Source of the DNA: Pseudonocardia kujensis
Lineage (GTDB): Bacteria; Actinomycetota; Actinomycetes; Mycobacteriales; Pseudonocardiaceae
Assembly (NCBI RefSeq): GCF_021283305.1
Contig: NZ_JAJSOK010000029.1
Span: 1 to 64,000, forward strand
Length of the DNA stretch: 64,000 nt
Reading direction: 5' to 3'
Shown here: positions 34,946 to 43,017 of the stretch, in pieces
Numbering within the stretch: the stretch's first letter is position 1
Layout of the letters: each line of letters opens with the position of its first letter
Notes under the pieces: model-generated
Told to the model about the DNA's origin: nothing
Database searches by the model: none
What the model saw: only the letters and a program-made list of their open reading frames with translations
Made by a program: the position numbers and the translations under genes

Positions 34946-35929
34946 ATGACCGCTGCCGCGGACACGCTGGTCCGTCGGCCGGCCCCGGCCACGCCGCGGG
35001 TCTCCGACCCGCTGGCAGAAACCGTACGTCTCTTCGGTGCGCACGGTTCGGTCGGGACGCGGACCGACGCCGGCGGAGACTGGGGTCTGTGGCTCGACAC
35101 CTGCCCCGGCGCGGCGATGCACCTCATCACCTCCGGGACGGTTTGGCTGGAGGTCCCGCAAGAGCCGCGCCGGCCGCTCCGGACGGGCGACGCGGTGCTG
35201 TTGCCGCCGGGCACGGCGCACGGGCTGTCCAGCGGCGAAGGTGTACGGATGGGGTCCTGTGATCGCGCCGCCGCCTCCCGGGCCCGTGACCGGGGCGGCG
35301 TGGTGCGACTCGGATCCGGACCGGTGTCGGCCCGGTTAATCACGGTGCACTATGACCTTGACCCCGCGGTGAGCCAGACGCCGGTGTCGATGCCGGGAGC
35401 CGTCCTGCACGTCGCGGGGGCCCGCAGCCGCAAACTGGACGCGACGATCGGTCTGCTGTGCGACGAGCTCTCACACCCCGAGATCGGTGTCACCGCCGCG
35501 GTCAACAGCCTCGTCGATCTGCTGCTCGTGCAGTTCGTCCGGGCGGTCGGCGCCGGCGGCTCGGGTCCCGCCGCTTCGCCCTGGCTGACCACGGTGACCG
35601 ACCCGGTGGTACGCGATGCCCTCGCCCTCATGCACCAGGGTCCCGCATATCCGTGGACCACGGCCGATCTCGCCTCGGCGGTCCGGGTGTCGCGAGCCAC
35701 CCTGAGCCGCCGTTTCCCCGCCGCGCTCGGTATCTCACCAGGGGCCTACCTGACTTCGTGGCGGATGGACGTGGCCGCCGTCCGCCTTCGCGACACCGAT
35801 GACCCGATCGACGTCGTAGCCGAAACCGTCGGTTACGCTTCGTCGCACGCCTTCCGCCGTGCGTTCCACCGGGCTCGCGGGCAATCGCCGCTGCGCTACC
35901 GCACCGTGTCCCGGATGGCGTCGGAGTAG
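34946..35929 (+). CDS. AraC-family regulator with cupin-like sensor domain
   Basis: This 327-residue protein has an N-terminal cupin-like part (RTGDAVLLPPGTAHGLSSG) and a C-terminal double helix-turn-helix (TTADLASAVRVSRATLSRRF, then DVVAETVGYASSHAFRRAF, about 230-320). ATG 34946 was preferred because GGAG sits seven bases upstream; an in-frame ATG at 34865 would add 27 residues. It probably senses a small molecule from the preceding operon and activates it. Confidence 0.88.
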   Translation: MTAAADTLVRRPAPATPRVSDPLAETVRLFGAHGSVGTRTDAGGDWGLWLDTCPGAAMHLITSGTVWLEVPQEPRRPLRTGDAVLLPPGTAHGLSSGEGVRMGSCDRAAASRARDRGGVVRLGSGPVSARLITVHYDLDPAVSQTPVSMPGAVLHVAGARSRKLDATIGLLCDELSHPEIGVTAAVNSLVDLLLVQFVRAVGAGGSGPAASPWLTTVTDPVVRDALALMHQGPAYPWTTADLASAVRVSRATLSRRFPAALGISPGAYLTSWRMDVAAVRLRDTDDPIDVVAETVGYASSHAFRRAFHRARGQSPLRYRTVSRMASE

Positions 35930-35961
35930 CCACCCGGGCTGCTCTCATCGCGAGCCGCGCG

Positions 35962-36001
35962 GGCCTCAGCTGCTGGTCGCCGGCCTCAGTTGCTGGTCGC
36001 C
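35962..36001. repeat. Tandem 20-base duplication at the end of the SDR gene
   Basis: Two adjacent copies of GGCCTCAG(C/T)TGCTGGTCGCC differ at one base. The second copy contains the SDR stop codon, so the first duplicates the last codons outside the gene. It looks like a recent slippage event. Confidence 0.75.
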
Positions 36002-36696
36002 AGAACGAAACCGCGCGGCTCGCCGGTCAGCGAAGCCTTGGCCGCCGCACCGTAATCGTCCGCCACGATCTCGATCCGGCGGGCCTCGATACCGTCGAGC
36101 GCGGAGCTGACGATGTCGACCGGGTCGTTCATCACGGCAGCCGGGTTGAACGCCTTCATGGTCTCGGTTCTCGTCGGCCCGAAGACCAGCCCAGAAACGA
36201 GGGTCCGCTGCTCCGCCAGCTCGAGCCGGATTCCATTGGTCAGGCTCCACTGTGCGGCCTTGGCCACCGCGTAGGAGTTGTTGCCGTCGAAGCTCATCCA
36301 GGACAGATTCGACAGCACGTTGAGAATGGCGCCGCCGCCGTTGGCGCCGAGGACCGGCGCGAACGCGCGGACCATGTTGAGGGTGCCGAAGAGATGCGTC
36401 TCGACGACCATTCGGATCTTGTCCAGATCGCCCTCGACCAGGTTCTGGCTCAACGAGACGCCCGCGTTGTTGATCAGCAGGGTCACGTCGCCGGCGGCCT
36501 CGGCGGCTGCGGCCACCGACGCCGGGTCGGTGATGTCCAGGCGTAGCGGCACGACGCCGGGCAGGTCGACGAGCTCGGGGCGTCGCGCGGCCGCGTACAC
36601 CTTCTTCGCCCCTCGCCGCAGCAGGTGCTCAGCGAAGAGGCGACCGAGGTCACGACCGGCGCCGGTGACCAGTGCAGTGCATCCCTGCAATTGCAT
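35986..36696 (-). CDS. Short-chain dehydrogenase/reductase
   Basis: This 236-residue classical SDR has the cofactor loop TGAGRDLG (11-18), LLINNAG near 74 and the catalytic set S129, Y142 and K146 (SYAVAKAA), with the canonical 13-residue Ser-Tyr spacing. The ATG follows GAAGGAG. It converges with the AraC regulator gene across 56 bases. It probably oxidises or reduces a hydroxyl of the pathway compound; substrate unknown. Confidence 0.9.
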   Translation of the reverse strand: MQLQGCTALVTGAGRDLGRLFAEHLLRRGAKKVYAAARRPELVDLPGVVPLRLDITDPASVAAAAEAAGDVTLLINNAGVSLSQNLVEGDLDKIRMVVETHLFGTLNMVRAFAPVLGANGGGAILNVLSNLSWMSFDGNNSYAVAKAAQWSLTNGIRLELAEQRTLVSGLVFGPTRTETMKAFNPAAVMNDPVDIVSSALDGIEARRIEIVADDYGAAAKASLTGEPRGFVLATSN

Positions 36697-36771
36697 GATT
36701 CTCCTTCTTCGACGGGCGTCTTTCCGGTCGATCGTAGGAATTCGGTCGGGACGAACGGGTGGTCGAATGCC

Positions 36772-37050
36772 TCAGGACCGTGACCGTCTGCCTCTGTTTT
36801 CAACGCCTGGCCCGCCGTGCGTCGGCCCTCTGGCCCTCGCCGTGACGTACGAGGCGGGGAAGGTGGAGAAACCGTGGTAAGCGACGGTCTTGAACCCGAC
36901 GCACGTGCAGCGTGACAACCGTTCGCCCGGCCTCCCGGGCCAACGCCGGTGCGCGCAAGGTGAGGGCGGCGCCGACGCCCTTGCGACGGACGCGAGCGTC
37001 CGTGGCGATGCAGTGAGCCGTTTCATCGGGACGGTGAAGGTCACAGGTGG
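36772..37050 (-). pseudogene. GNAT acetyltransferase remnant
   Basis: The acetyl-CoA-binding segment DARVRRKGVGAALTLRAPAL and REAGRTVVTLHV lie in one frame, while the continuation VGFKTVAYHGFSTFP lies in another, so a small indel breaks the gene near 36890. The N-terminus is missing. It is decayed and not likely to make a working enzyme. Confidence 0.6.
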
Positions 37051-37134
37051 TGTGGGCGGCTGGTGTCGACATAGGACGAGGCTCCGGCAAGACAGCAACC
37101 GACCAAGATTAGATGCCCGACCGGGAGCCCCGCT

Positions 37135-37430
37135 GTGCTGTCTTCCCCTGCGCGATTGCGTTGTCACCCGCAGCCTGAACCACCTCGCCGCGCTCATCCG
37201 AGTCCGCCGTGACCAGCGGCGATCCCGACGGCGGCGCCTCGACCCCGGCCGGCAGGCTTTGCTCGCCCTGGCCCACGTGCGCAGCGGCGACACGCTGTCG
37301 CGCCTGGCCGCCGGGTTTCAGATCGGCGTCACGACGGCCTGGCGCCACGTTCGCGAGACGATCGACCTGCTCGCCGTCACCGCCGACGACCTGGCAGCGG
37401 CGATGACCCGATCCGGCTGCTGGCCTAGGT
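37135..37430 (+). pseudogene. IS5-type transposase, N-terminal fragment
   Basis: The start (VLSSPARLR) and the continuation NHLAALIRVRRDQRRSRRRR, then LDPGRQALLALAHVRSGDTL and FQIGVTTAWRHVRETIDLLA, match the helix-turn-helix N-terminus of transposases with a DDE_Tnp_4-type catalytic domain. A frame change occurs near 37155, and the catalytic domain is absent after about 37420. It is a truncated insertion-sequence remnant, different from the IS at 23758. Confidence 0.65.
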
Positions 37431-37658
37431 GTGCTGTCCGGGGAGGTTGGTCAGCCTGGTAACCGGTGGCCGGCCGCCGATGGCGGAGTGGGGCCTACCC
37501 GTCCGGCCCTCGAGACCACGCGGACCATCGCACCTAGTCTCTCGTGTCTGCCTGCTCCTGACGCCACCCCGGACGATCGGACACGATCGGGCCTTGTGTC
37601 GGGTCCCTTGCGCCTTACTGCACGACTTACCCATCCCGTGCCCTCCGGAGGGACATCC

Positions 37659-38160
37659 ATGAGCAGCGTGCAGGTGAGCCCGGACGACGCCGTCGGCCAC
37701 GCGGAGGACCAGACACTGGTGATGGCCCTGGAGGTCGTCGTCATCCCGGTCGCAGTCGTCGACCGGGCGCTGCACCGACGACGGCCGGCTGGGATGGCGG
37801 CTCGACGCCGACGTCACCACCGGACCGGACTTCTGGGTGGTGCAGCTGCCCCCTCCGGGATCGAGCGCCTCGATCATCTTCGGCAGTGGGCTCACCTCGG
37901 CGGCCCCGGGATCCGTGCAGAGTCTCCATCTGGTCGTGGCCGACCTCGACGCAGCGCGCGCCGAGCTGATCCGGCGCGGTGTGGAGATCGGAGAGCCCTT
38001 CCACGACGCCGGAGGGGTGTTCCACCACGCCGAGGGCGACGTACTCCTCCCCGGACCCGATCCGGAGGGACGCAGCTGCGGCTCGTTCGCCTCCTTCAGC
38101 GACCCGGACGGCAACCGCTGGTTCCTCCAGGAGATCCAGGTCCGCCTCCCCGGCCGCTGA
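37659..38160 (+). pseudogene. VOC (glyoxalase-fold) protein, frameshifted
   Basis: The start is intact (ATG after CCGGAGGG, then ALEVVVIPVAVVDRA), but the expected segment between that and GRLGWRLDADVTTGPDFWVV is missing about nine bases and changes frame near 37765. The rest (SLHLVVADLDAARAELIRRG, then SFSDPDGNRWFLQEI) is intact to the stop. VOC proteins bind a metal for lyase, isomerase or dioxygenase chemistry. If the break is a sequencing error the gene would be whole; neighbouring breaks argue for decay. Confidence 0.7.
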
Positions 38161-38219
38161 TCCGACCCCCGCGCGTGTCCGCCCCACCGACCGCCCGGAC
38201 CGCCCGCGAGGGTCCGCTG

Positions 38220-38463
38220 GTGACCTTCGCCCGCAGCGACGTCGCCACCGCGTTCCCGAAATACGCACGCAGCGTGCTCGAGCTCGCCGAGGCTTGCAAC
38301 GGCCCCGCCCGCTGGAGCTGCCGGGCCGGAGTGCCACACGTGCCTCACTCCGCTGCTCGCCGGCGACGTCGGCTACGCGCCGGCCGCGCTCGAACCGCAA
38401 CCCGACGGACACGTGCTGATCTGCTGCGCGCAGCCCACCTCCGACATCGTCCTGGACCTGTGA
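38220..38463 (+). pseudogene. Plant-type [2Fe-2S] ferredoxin domain remnant
   Basis: The segment ELAEACNGPARWSCRAGV is followed, after a two-base loss, by CHTCLTPLLAGDVGYAPAAL and VLICCAQPTSDIVLDL in another frame. Together these spell the cysteine pattern of the C-terminal ferredoxin domain of flavoprotein reductases. The flavin and NAD(P) domains are absent. The deletion is in a GTGTG run read as GTG near 38332. Confidence 0.7.
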
Positions 38464-38494
38464 CCGCGGCGGCCGCCGTGCCGAGGAGGAGTAG

Positions 38495-38914
38495 ATGACC
38501 CGCACTGCATCCGATGACCGTGACGACCCGGCCGATGAAGCCGCGACCCGGGCCCAGATCGCGGAGCACTGGACGGCCTCCGAGCTCGGGGACATCGACA
38601 CGGAGCACGCGATCTACGCCCCGGACGCGATCCTGGACTACCCCCAGTCCGGAGAACGCTTCCGGGGCCGGTCGACGATCGCCGCGCAACGGGGAGGACA
38701 CCCCGCCGATCGCCACTTCGAACTGATCCGACTCGTGGGGGCGGGCGACGTCTGGGTGAGCGAGTGCGTGATCACCTACGACGGCGTGCCCACCCGTTCG
38801 GTGAGCATCATGGAGTTCGACTCCGGTCTCGTGACACACGAGACCCAGTACTTCGCCGACCCCTTCCCTGCGCCTGCCTCACGAGCGGCACTGGCGGAGC
38901 CCCACTCCCGATGA
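38495..38914 (+). CDS. NTF2/SnoaL-like protein
   Basis: This 139-residue protein has the NTF2-like pattern: RAQIAEHWTASELGDIDTEH, then YAPDAILDYPQSGERFRG and IMEFDSGLVTHETQYF. Such proteins often catalyse isomerisation or dehydration, or simply bind small molecules. The ATG follows GAGGAGGAG. The next SDR gene overlaps its stop (ATGA), making a two-gene unit that survived amid pseudogenes. Confidence 0.82.
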   Translation: MTRTASDDRDDPADEAATRAQIAEHWTASELGDIDTEHAIYAPDAILDYPQSGERFRGRSTIAAQRGGHPADRHFELIRLVGAGDVWVSECVITYDGVPTRSVSIMEFDSGLVTHETQYFADPFPAPASRAALAEPHSR

Positions 38915-39621
38915 CCGGCTCCGCCGTCGACCCGCAGCACGTGATCGTCGTGGGCGCCGGGCCCGGACTCGGGGCCGCCATTGCGCGCCGTTTCGGTCGC
39001 GAGGGCTTCGCGGTGACCCTCGTCGCCCGCCACGAACGGAACCTCGCCGAGCTCGCGGGCAGGCTTCGCGACGCCGGCGTCCCCGTCGACACCGTCACGG
39101 CCGATGTCGCGGATGCCCACGGCTTCCGAACGGCACTCGAGGAGCTGGCCCGTCGCACCACCCCCGGTGTAGTGGTCTACAACCTCGCCTCCATTGCTCC
39201 TGACCGCATCCTGACCAGCGACGTCGATCATCTGCTCGTCACCTACGCCGTCGACGTCGTGGGGGCCGTCACCGCCGCCCAGGTGTTCACCCCGGCCATG
39301 CGCCGAGCGGGCCGGGGCACGTTCCTCGCCACCGGCGGACACCCCTCGGTCGCCCCCGAGCCCCGGTACGCCACGCTCTCCCTGGGCAAGGCCGGTCTCC
39401 GCGCGGCGGTGTCGCTGCTGCACGACGACCTCAAGGCCGACGGCGTCCACGTTGCCGGCATCAGGATCGAGGGCGCCATCATCCCCGGCACCGCGCTGGA
39501 CCCTGGACGCATCGCCGACACTTACTGGGCCCTGCACACGCAGCCCCCCGGCGAGTGGAGCGCCGAGACCGTCGTCGACGGCCCGGGCGAACCCGGGCGA
39601 GCAGGGGCAGCGACGCCTTAG
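38911..39621 (+). CDS. Atypical short-chain dehydrogenase lacking the catalytic Tyr
   Basis: This 236-residue Rossmann protein has the cofactor loop VVGAGPGLGAAIARRFG (14-30). The catalytic Lys is present at K160 but the Tyr four residues earlier is Leu, with a Tyr at 153 instead, and the usual NNAG reads YNLAS. Divergent SDRs of this sort occur widely in actinobacteria and may have other chemistry or only bind cofactor. It is translationally coupled to the NTF2-like gene. Confidence 0.75.
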   Translation: MTGSAVDPQHVIVVGAGPGLGAAIARRFGREGFAVTLVARHERNLAELAGRLRDAGVPVDTVTADVADAHGFRTALEELARRTTPGVVVYNLASIAPDRILTSDVDHLLVTYAVDVVGAVTAAQVFTPAMRRAGRGTFLATGGHPSVAPEPRYATLSLGKAGLRAAVSLLHDDLKADGVHVAGIRIEGAIIPGTALDPGRIADTYWALHTQPPGEWSAETVVDGPGEPGRAGAATP

Positions 39622-39984
39622 GTCGTGTCCGAGATCCCCGTCCTGCGGGAAGCAGACGGTCACCGCCCCGGTCTCGACCGGGTCGGTCAGCACTCGCATC
39701 GCCGACAGCAGGGCGGCGGGCAGCTGTTCCGACCGCCGGACGCGGTCGAAGTACTTGGAGACCGTGCCGGCGAGCACCACGGGCGAGCGGGCCTCGGGCC
39801 GGGAGCGACCGCTCCGCGATGCCAGAGGCACGCCCAGCACTACGGCCAGGAGGAGCCAGACAGCCGCGGCGAACCAGAGCATGAGCACCGAGAGCATGGA
39901 GGACGCCGACGACCGGAATCTCCTTCGTCCTCGGCGTGGCCACCGAGGCCGTGGCCCTGCTCAGCGCCACCCTGTCCATCGCCT
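39622..39984. other. Scrambled stretch before the AAA ATPase fragment
   Basis: On the minus strand a frame starting at 39897 begins with a possible membrane helix (MLSVLMLWFAAAVWLLLAVV) and continues without a near stop antisense to the SDR gene. It has no ribosome site, and I cannot assign it. No other supported gene is present. It may be the tail of a lost membrane-protein gene. Confidence 0.35.
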
Positions 39985-40740
39985 TCGCGGCTCGTCGCGG
40001 CCGGTGGCGACCTCGACCGGGCCGTCTTCCTCGACGCCGTCACGCGGACCGACGACGAGTCGCCGCTGGTCCAGCCGCACGACACCCGGTTCCTGGCCGA
40101 GGAGATCGAAGAGCCGGGTGCTGCGCTGGTGGTGCTCGACGCGGGTGCGTCGGTCATCGACAGCGCGCTGGACGGGGACCGTGACCGCCAGATGCGGCGC
40201 GGGCTGGAGCCGATCTCGAAGCTCGCGGCGGACACCGGCGTTGCGGTCGTGGGCATCGTGCACTTCGGGAAGCGGGAGTCGGCGGACACCGGCAAGCTGA
40301 TCCTCGGCTCGATCGCCTGGTCACAGGTGGCGCGCTCGGTCTTGGCGGTGGCCCGGGACGAGCACACCCACCAGCTCGTCATCTCCTCGACGAAGGCGAA
40401 TCTCGCGCCGGGCGACGCGGTGTCGCTGGCGGTCGGCCTTGTCCCCGCGGTGGTGGAGACTCCGGACGGGATCACGCAGGTTGCGCGGGTCGAGTGGCGC
40501 GGCGAGACAGCGCAGCGAGCGGAGGAGCTGCTCGCGGTCAGCCCGAGGGAGAGGACCGGTCGCTGATCGCTGAGGCGGTGGCGTGGCTGCTCGGCTACCT
40601 CGCTGACGAGAAGCGCGCCGGCTCAGCTGGGGCCGGGGAGATCCTGCGGGCAACGAAGGCAGACGGATTCAACGAGCGGCTGCTGCAGCGCGCCCGCAAG
40701 CGCGCCGGGTCTCCACCCACCGGGCTGCGACCGGTTGGAC
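39985..40740 (+). pseudogene. Mobile-element AAA ATPase, truncated and frameshifted
   Basis: The text starts mid-domain with RLVAAGGDLDRAVFLDAV and continues ALVVLDAGASVIDSALDG, GIVHFGKRESADTGK and GSIAWSQVARSVLAVARDE. It matches the RepA/DnaB-like ATPases carried by actinobacterial integrative elements, after their Walker A region, which is missing. A frame change near 40560 leads into EAVAWLLGYLADEKRAGSAG and NERLLQRARKRAG, the winged-helix tail. It marks the remains of an integrated element. Confidence 0.75.
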
Positions 40741-40789
40741 CTGGACGCTCGTCACCGCATCAAGGCGGGAAGGAGGCGGCGGAGAGGCT

Positions 40790-41359
40790 TCAGGGCCGTC
40801 GGGCGCTCCGCGCCGACCGGAGCCGCTCGAGGTCGCCGTCGGCGAGCGCCGACCAGAACCGCAGCGCCGCGTGCTCCATCTCGAGCCCGAGCTCGAGGGT
40901 GATCATGCGGGGCTCGGCCCGGGGGTCGTCGCCGAAGCGCTCGACCATCTGCTCGTAGACCGCGATCCGCTCCTCGTGCTGCTTGATCTGGTCGCGGGCG
41001 AGTGCGGGCACGTTCTCGGGGTCACCCGCCTCGTTGAAGAACAGCTTCAGCTCGGCGATGTCGCGCATCTGGAAGTGCTCGTGGGTGGGGGAGGCGAGCC
41101 AGTCCTGCAGGGCGGCGCGGCCGGCGTCGGTGAGCGAGTAGGTCTTGCGGCGGCGCCCGCTCTCCTCGACGGCGAGCTCCAGGAGCCCGAGCGCCGCGAG
41201 CCGGTCCGGCTCGGAGTAGAGCTGGGCGTGCGGGAAGTGCCAGAAGTACCCCACCGAGTGCCCCACCGCGCGCTTGAGCTCGTACGGCGTGGACGGGCCG
41301 CGCAGCGCGATCATCCCGAGCACGACGTACGACGTGGCGGACAGCCGGACGTCGTCCAC
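40790..41359 (-). CDS. PadR-family transcriptional regulator
   Basis: This 189-residue repressor-like protein has an N-terminal PadR winged helix (ATSYVVLGMIALRGPSTPYE, then YSEPDRLAALGLLELAVEES) and a C-terminal helical dimer domain (EHEERIAVYEQMVE-type helix and MEHAALRFW). The GTG start follows AGGAGGGG. It diverges from the aromatic-acid operon by 122 bases containing repeated motifs, so it almost certainly controls that operon. PadR regulators often respond to aromatic acids. Confidence 0.92.
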   Translation of the reverse strand: MDDVRLSATSYVVLGMIALRGPSTPYELKRAVGHSVGYFWHFPHAQLYSEPDRLAALGLLELAVEESGRRRKTYSLTDAGRAALQDWLASPTHEHFQMRDIAELKLFFNEAGDPENVPALARDQIKQHEERIAVYEQMVERFGDDPRAEPRMITLELGLEMEHAALRFWSALADGDLERLRSARSARRP

Positions 41360-41393
41360 TTGCCCCTCCTCCTGGTCCGGGACCGCGATGATA

Positions 41394-41459
41394 ACGGTCC
41401 GACCGTCCGAGACGTACGGTCCGGCCTTGCCCGGCGTCCATCCGGATAGTACGGTCTGA
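41394..41459. promoter_or_regulatory. Repeated ACGGTCYG motifs, likely PadR operators
   Basis: ACGGTC-C-GACCGT (41394-41406) is a perfect inverted repeat; ACGGTCCGG (41416) and ACGGTCTGA (41451) repeat the half-site. All lie between the divergent padR-like and acyl-CoA synthetase genes, so binding could block both promoters. Confidence 0.6.
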
Positions 41460-41481
41460 AACAGATCGTCAAGGAGGACGG

Positions 41482-43017
41482 ATGGATCTCGGAACGGTCT
41501 TGCGGTGGACCGCCGAGCGCTTCCCGAAGCGCGCTGCGGTGCGTGGGAGCGGGCGGCACCTGAGCTACCGCGAGTGGGATGCGCGCACCGACCGACTGGC
41601 GCGGGCGCTGGCGGCCGAGGGGGTGCGGCCGGGTGACCGGGTGGCGCTCGCCCTGACCGGCGGGGAGCCGGTCGCCAGCCTGCACCTGGCGGTGCAGAAG
41701 CTGGGGGCGGTCTCGGTGCCGCTGTCCACGCGCTTCTCGCCCGACGAGCTGCGCTACTGCCTCGAGGACGCCGCCGCGCGCCTGCTGGTGGCCGATGCGG
41801 CCAACGGCGAGCGCGCCGCTGCGGCGGCCGTGGGCGGCGGGGTCGTGGTGCGGGACGCGGCCGAGCTCGACGCCCGGGCCGAGGCCGAGCCCGACCATCC
41901 GCTCGGCACGCGGGTGGCGGAGACCGACCTCAGCGTGATGCTCTACACCTCGGGCACGACGGGCCGACCCAAGGGCGTGCCGCGCACCCACCGCGCCGAG
42001 CACTCCGCGGCCGTGGCACACGCGGTGCAGACCCAGCAGCGCGACGGCGAGGTCGTGCTGGGCGTGATGCCGATGTTCCACACGATGGGGCTGCGCACGC
42101 TGCTCACGAGCATCGTCGTGGGTGGCACCTGGGTCGGGCAGCCCGCGTTCGACGCCGAGGAGTCGCTCGCCCTCGTCATGTCGGAGGGCGTGAGCTCGCT
42201 GTACCTGGTGCCCACGATCTACTGGTCGCTGCTGCGCACCGGCCGGCTGTCGGAGGCGCGGGCGCTGGACCGGCTCGCCTACGCCGGGGCCGCGATGACG
42301 CCTGCGCTGGCCGAGCAGCTGGTCGCGGAGGTCGGGCCGCGCGCGTTCGTGAACCACTTCGGCAGCACCGAGATCTACACGTTCACGATCGGCCCGGACG
42401 TGGCCGCCAAGCCGGGCTCGGCGGGCCGGGCCGGCATCTTCTCGCGCGTGCGGCTCGTGGCGCCCGAGGTCGGCGCGCCGCCGGACGCGCTGGTCGCGCC
42501 GGGGGAGCAGGGCCAGGTCATCGTGTCGATGGAGAGCCCGGAGGCCTTCGGCGGCTACTGGCAGCGCCCGGACGCGAACGCGAAGTCGATCCGTGACGGC
42601 TGGTACTACACCGGCGACCTGGCCGTCGCCGACGACGACGGCGACCTGTGGGTCTCCGGCCGCGTCGACGACATGATCAACTCCGGCGGGGAGAACATCT
42701 ACCCCGACGAGATCGAGGCGGCACTCGTGCGCTGCGCGGCCGTGGACGACGTCTGCGTCGTCGGCCTGCCCGACGAGCGCTGGGGCCACGCGGTCACCGC
42801 CTTCGTGGTGCCCGCGGAGGGCACCGAGCCGATCCCCGCCGTCGAGCAGGCGGTGGCGTACGCCGGCGAGGTGCTGCCCTCGCTCAAGCGGCCCAAGCGG
42901 GTGATCGCGGTCGGGTCCATACCGCGCTCCGGGGTGGGCAAGACGCTGCGCCGCACGCTCGTCGCCGGGGACTTCACCCCGCTGGCCGACAGCGCGAAGG
43001 AGTCGACACATGACTGA
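41482..43017 (+). CDS. Acyl-CoA synthetase (AMP-forming)
   Basis: This 511-residue ANL-superfamily ligase joins a carboxylic acid to CoA at the cost of ATP. It has the P-loop MLYTSGTTGRPKGVPRTH, the adenylate motif WYYTGDLAVADDDGDLWVSG and GGENIYPDEIEAAL, with the lysine of the C-terminal domain in SGVGKTLRR. The ATG follows AAGGAGG. It is the first gene of the PadR-controlled operon; the acid it activates is probably aromatic or alicyclic. Confidence 0.93.
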   Translation: MDLGTVLRWTAERFPKRAAVRGSGRHLSYREWDARTDRLARALAAEGVRPGDRVALALTGGEPVASLHLAVQKLGAVSVPLSTRFSPDELRYCLEDAAARLLVADAANGERAAAAAVGGGVVVRDAAELDARAEAEPDHPLGTRVAETDLSVMLYTSGTTGRPKGVPRTHRAEHSAAVAHAVQTQQRDGEVVLGVMPMFHTMGLRTLLTSIVVGGTWVGQPAFDAEESLALVMSEGVSSLYLVPTIYWSLLRTGRLSEARALDRLAYAGAAMTPALAEQLVAEVGPRAFVNHFGSTEIYTFTIGPDVAAKPGSAGRAGIFSRVRLVAPEVGAPPDALVAPGEQGQVIVSMESPEAFGGYWQRPDANAKSIRDGWYYTGDLAVADDDGDLWVSGRVDDMINSGGENIYPDEIEAALVRCAAVDDVCVVGLPDERWGHAVTAFVVPAEGTEPIPAVEQAVAYAGEVLPSLKRPKRVIAVGSIPRSGVGKTLRRTLVAGDFTPLADSAKESTHD

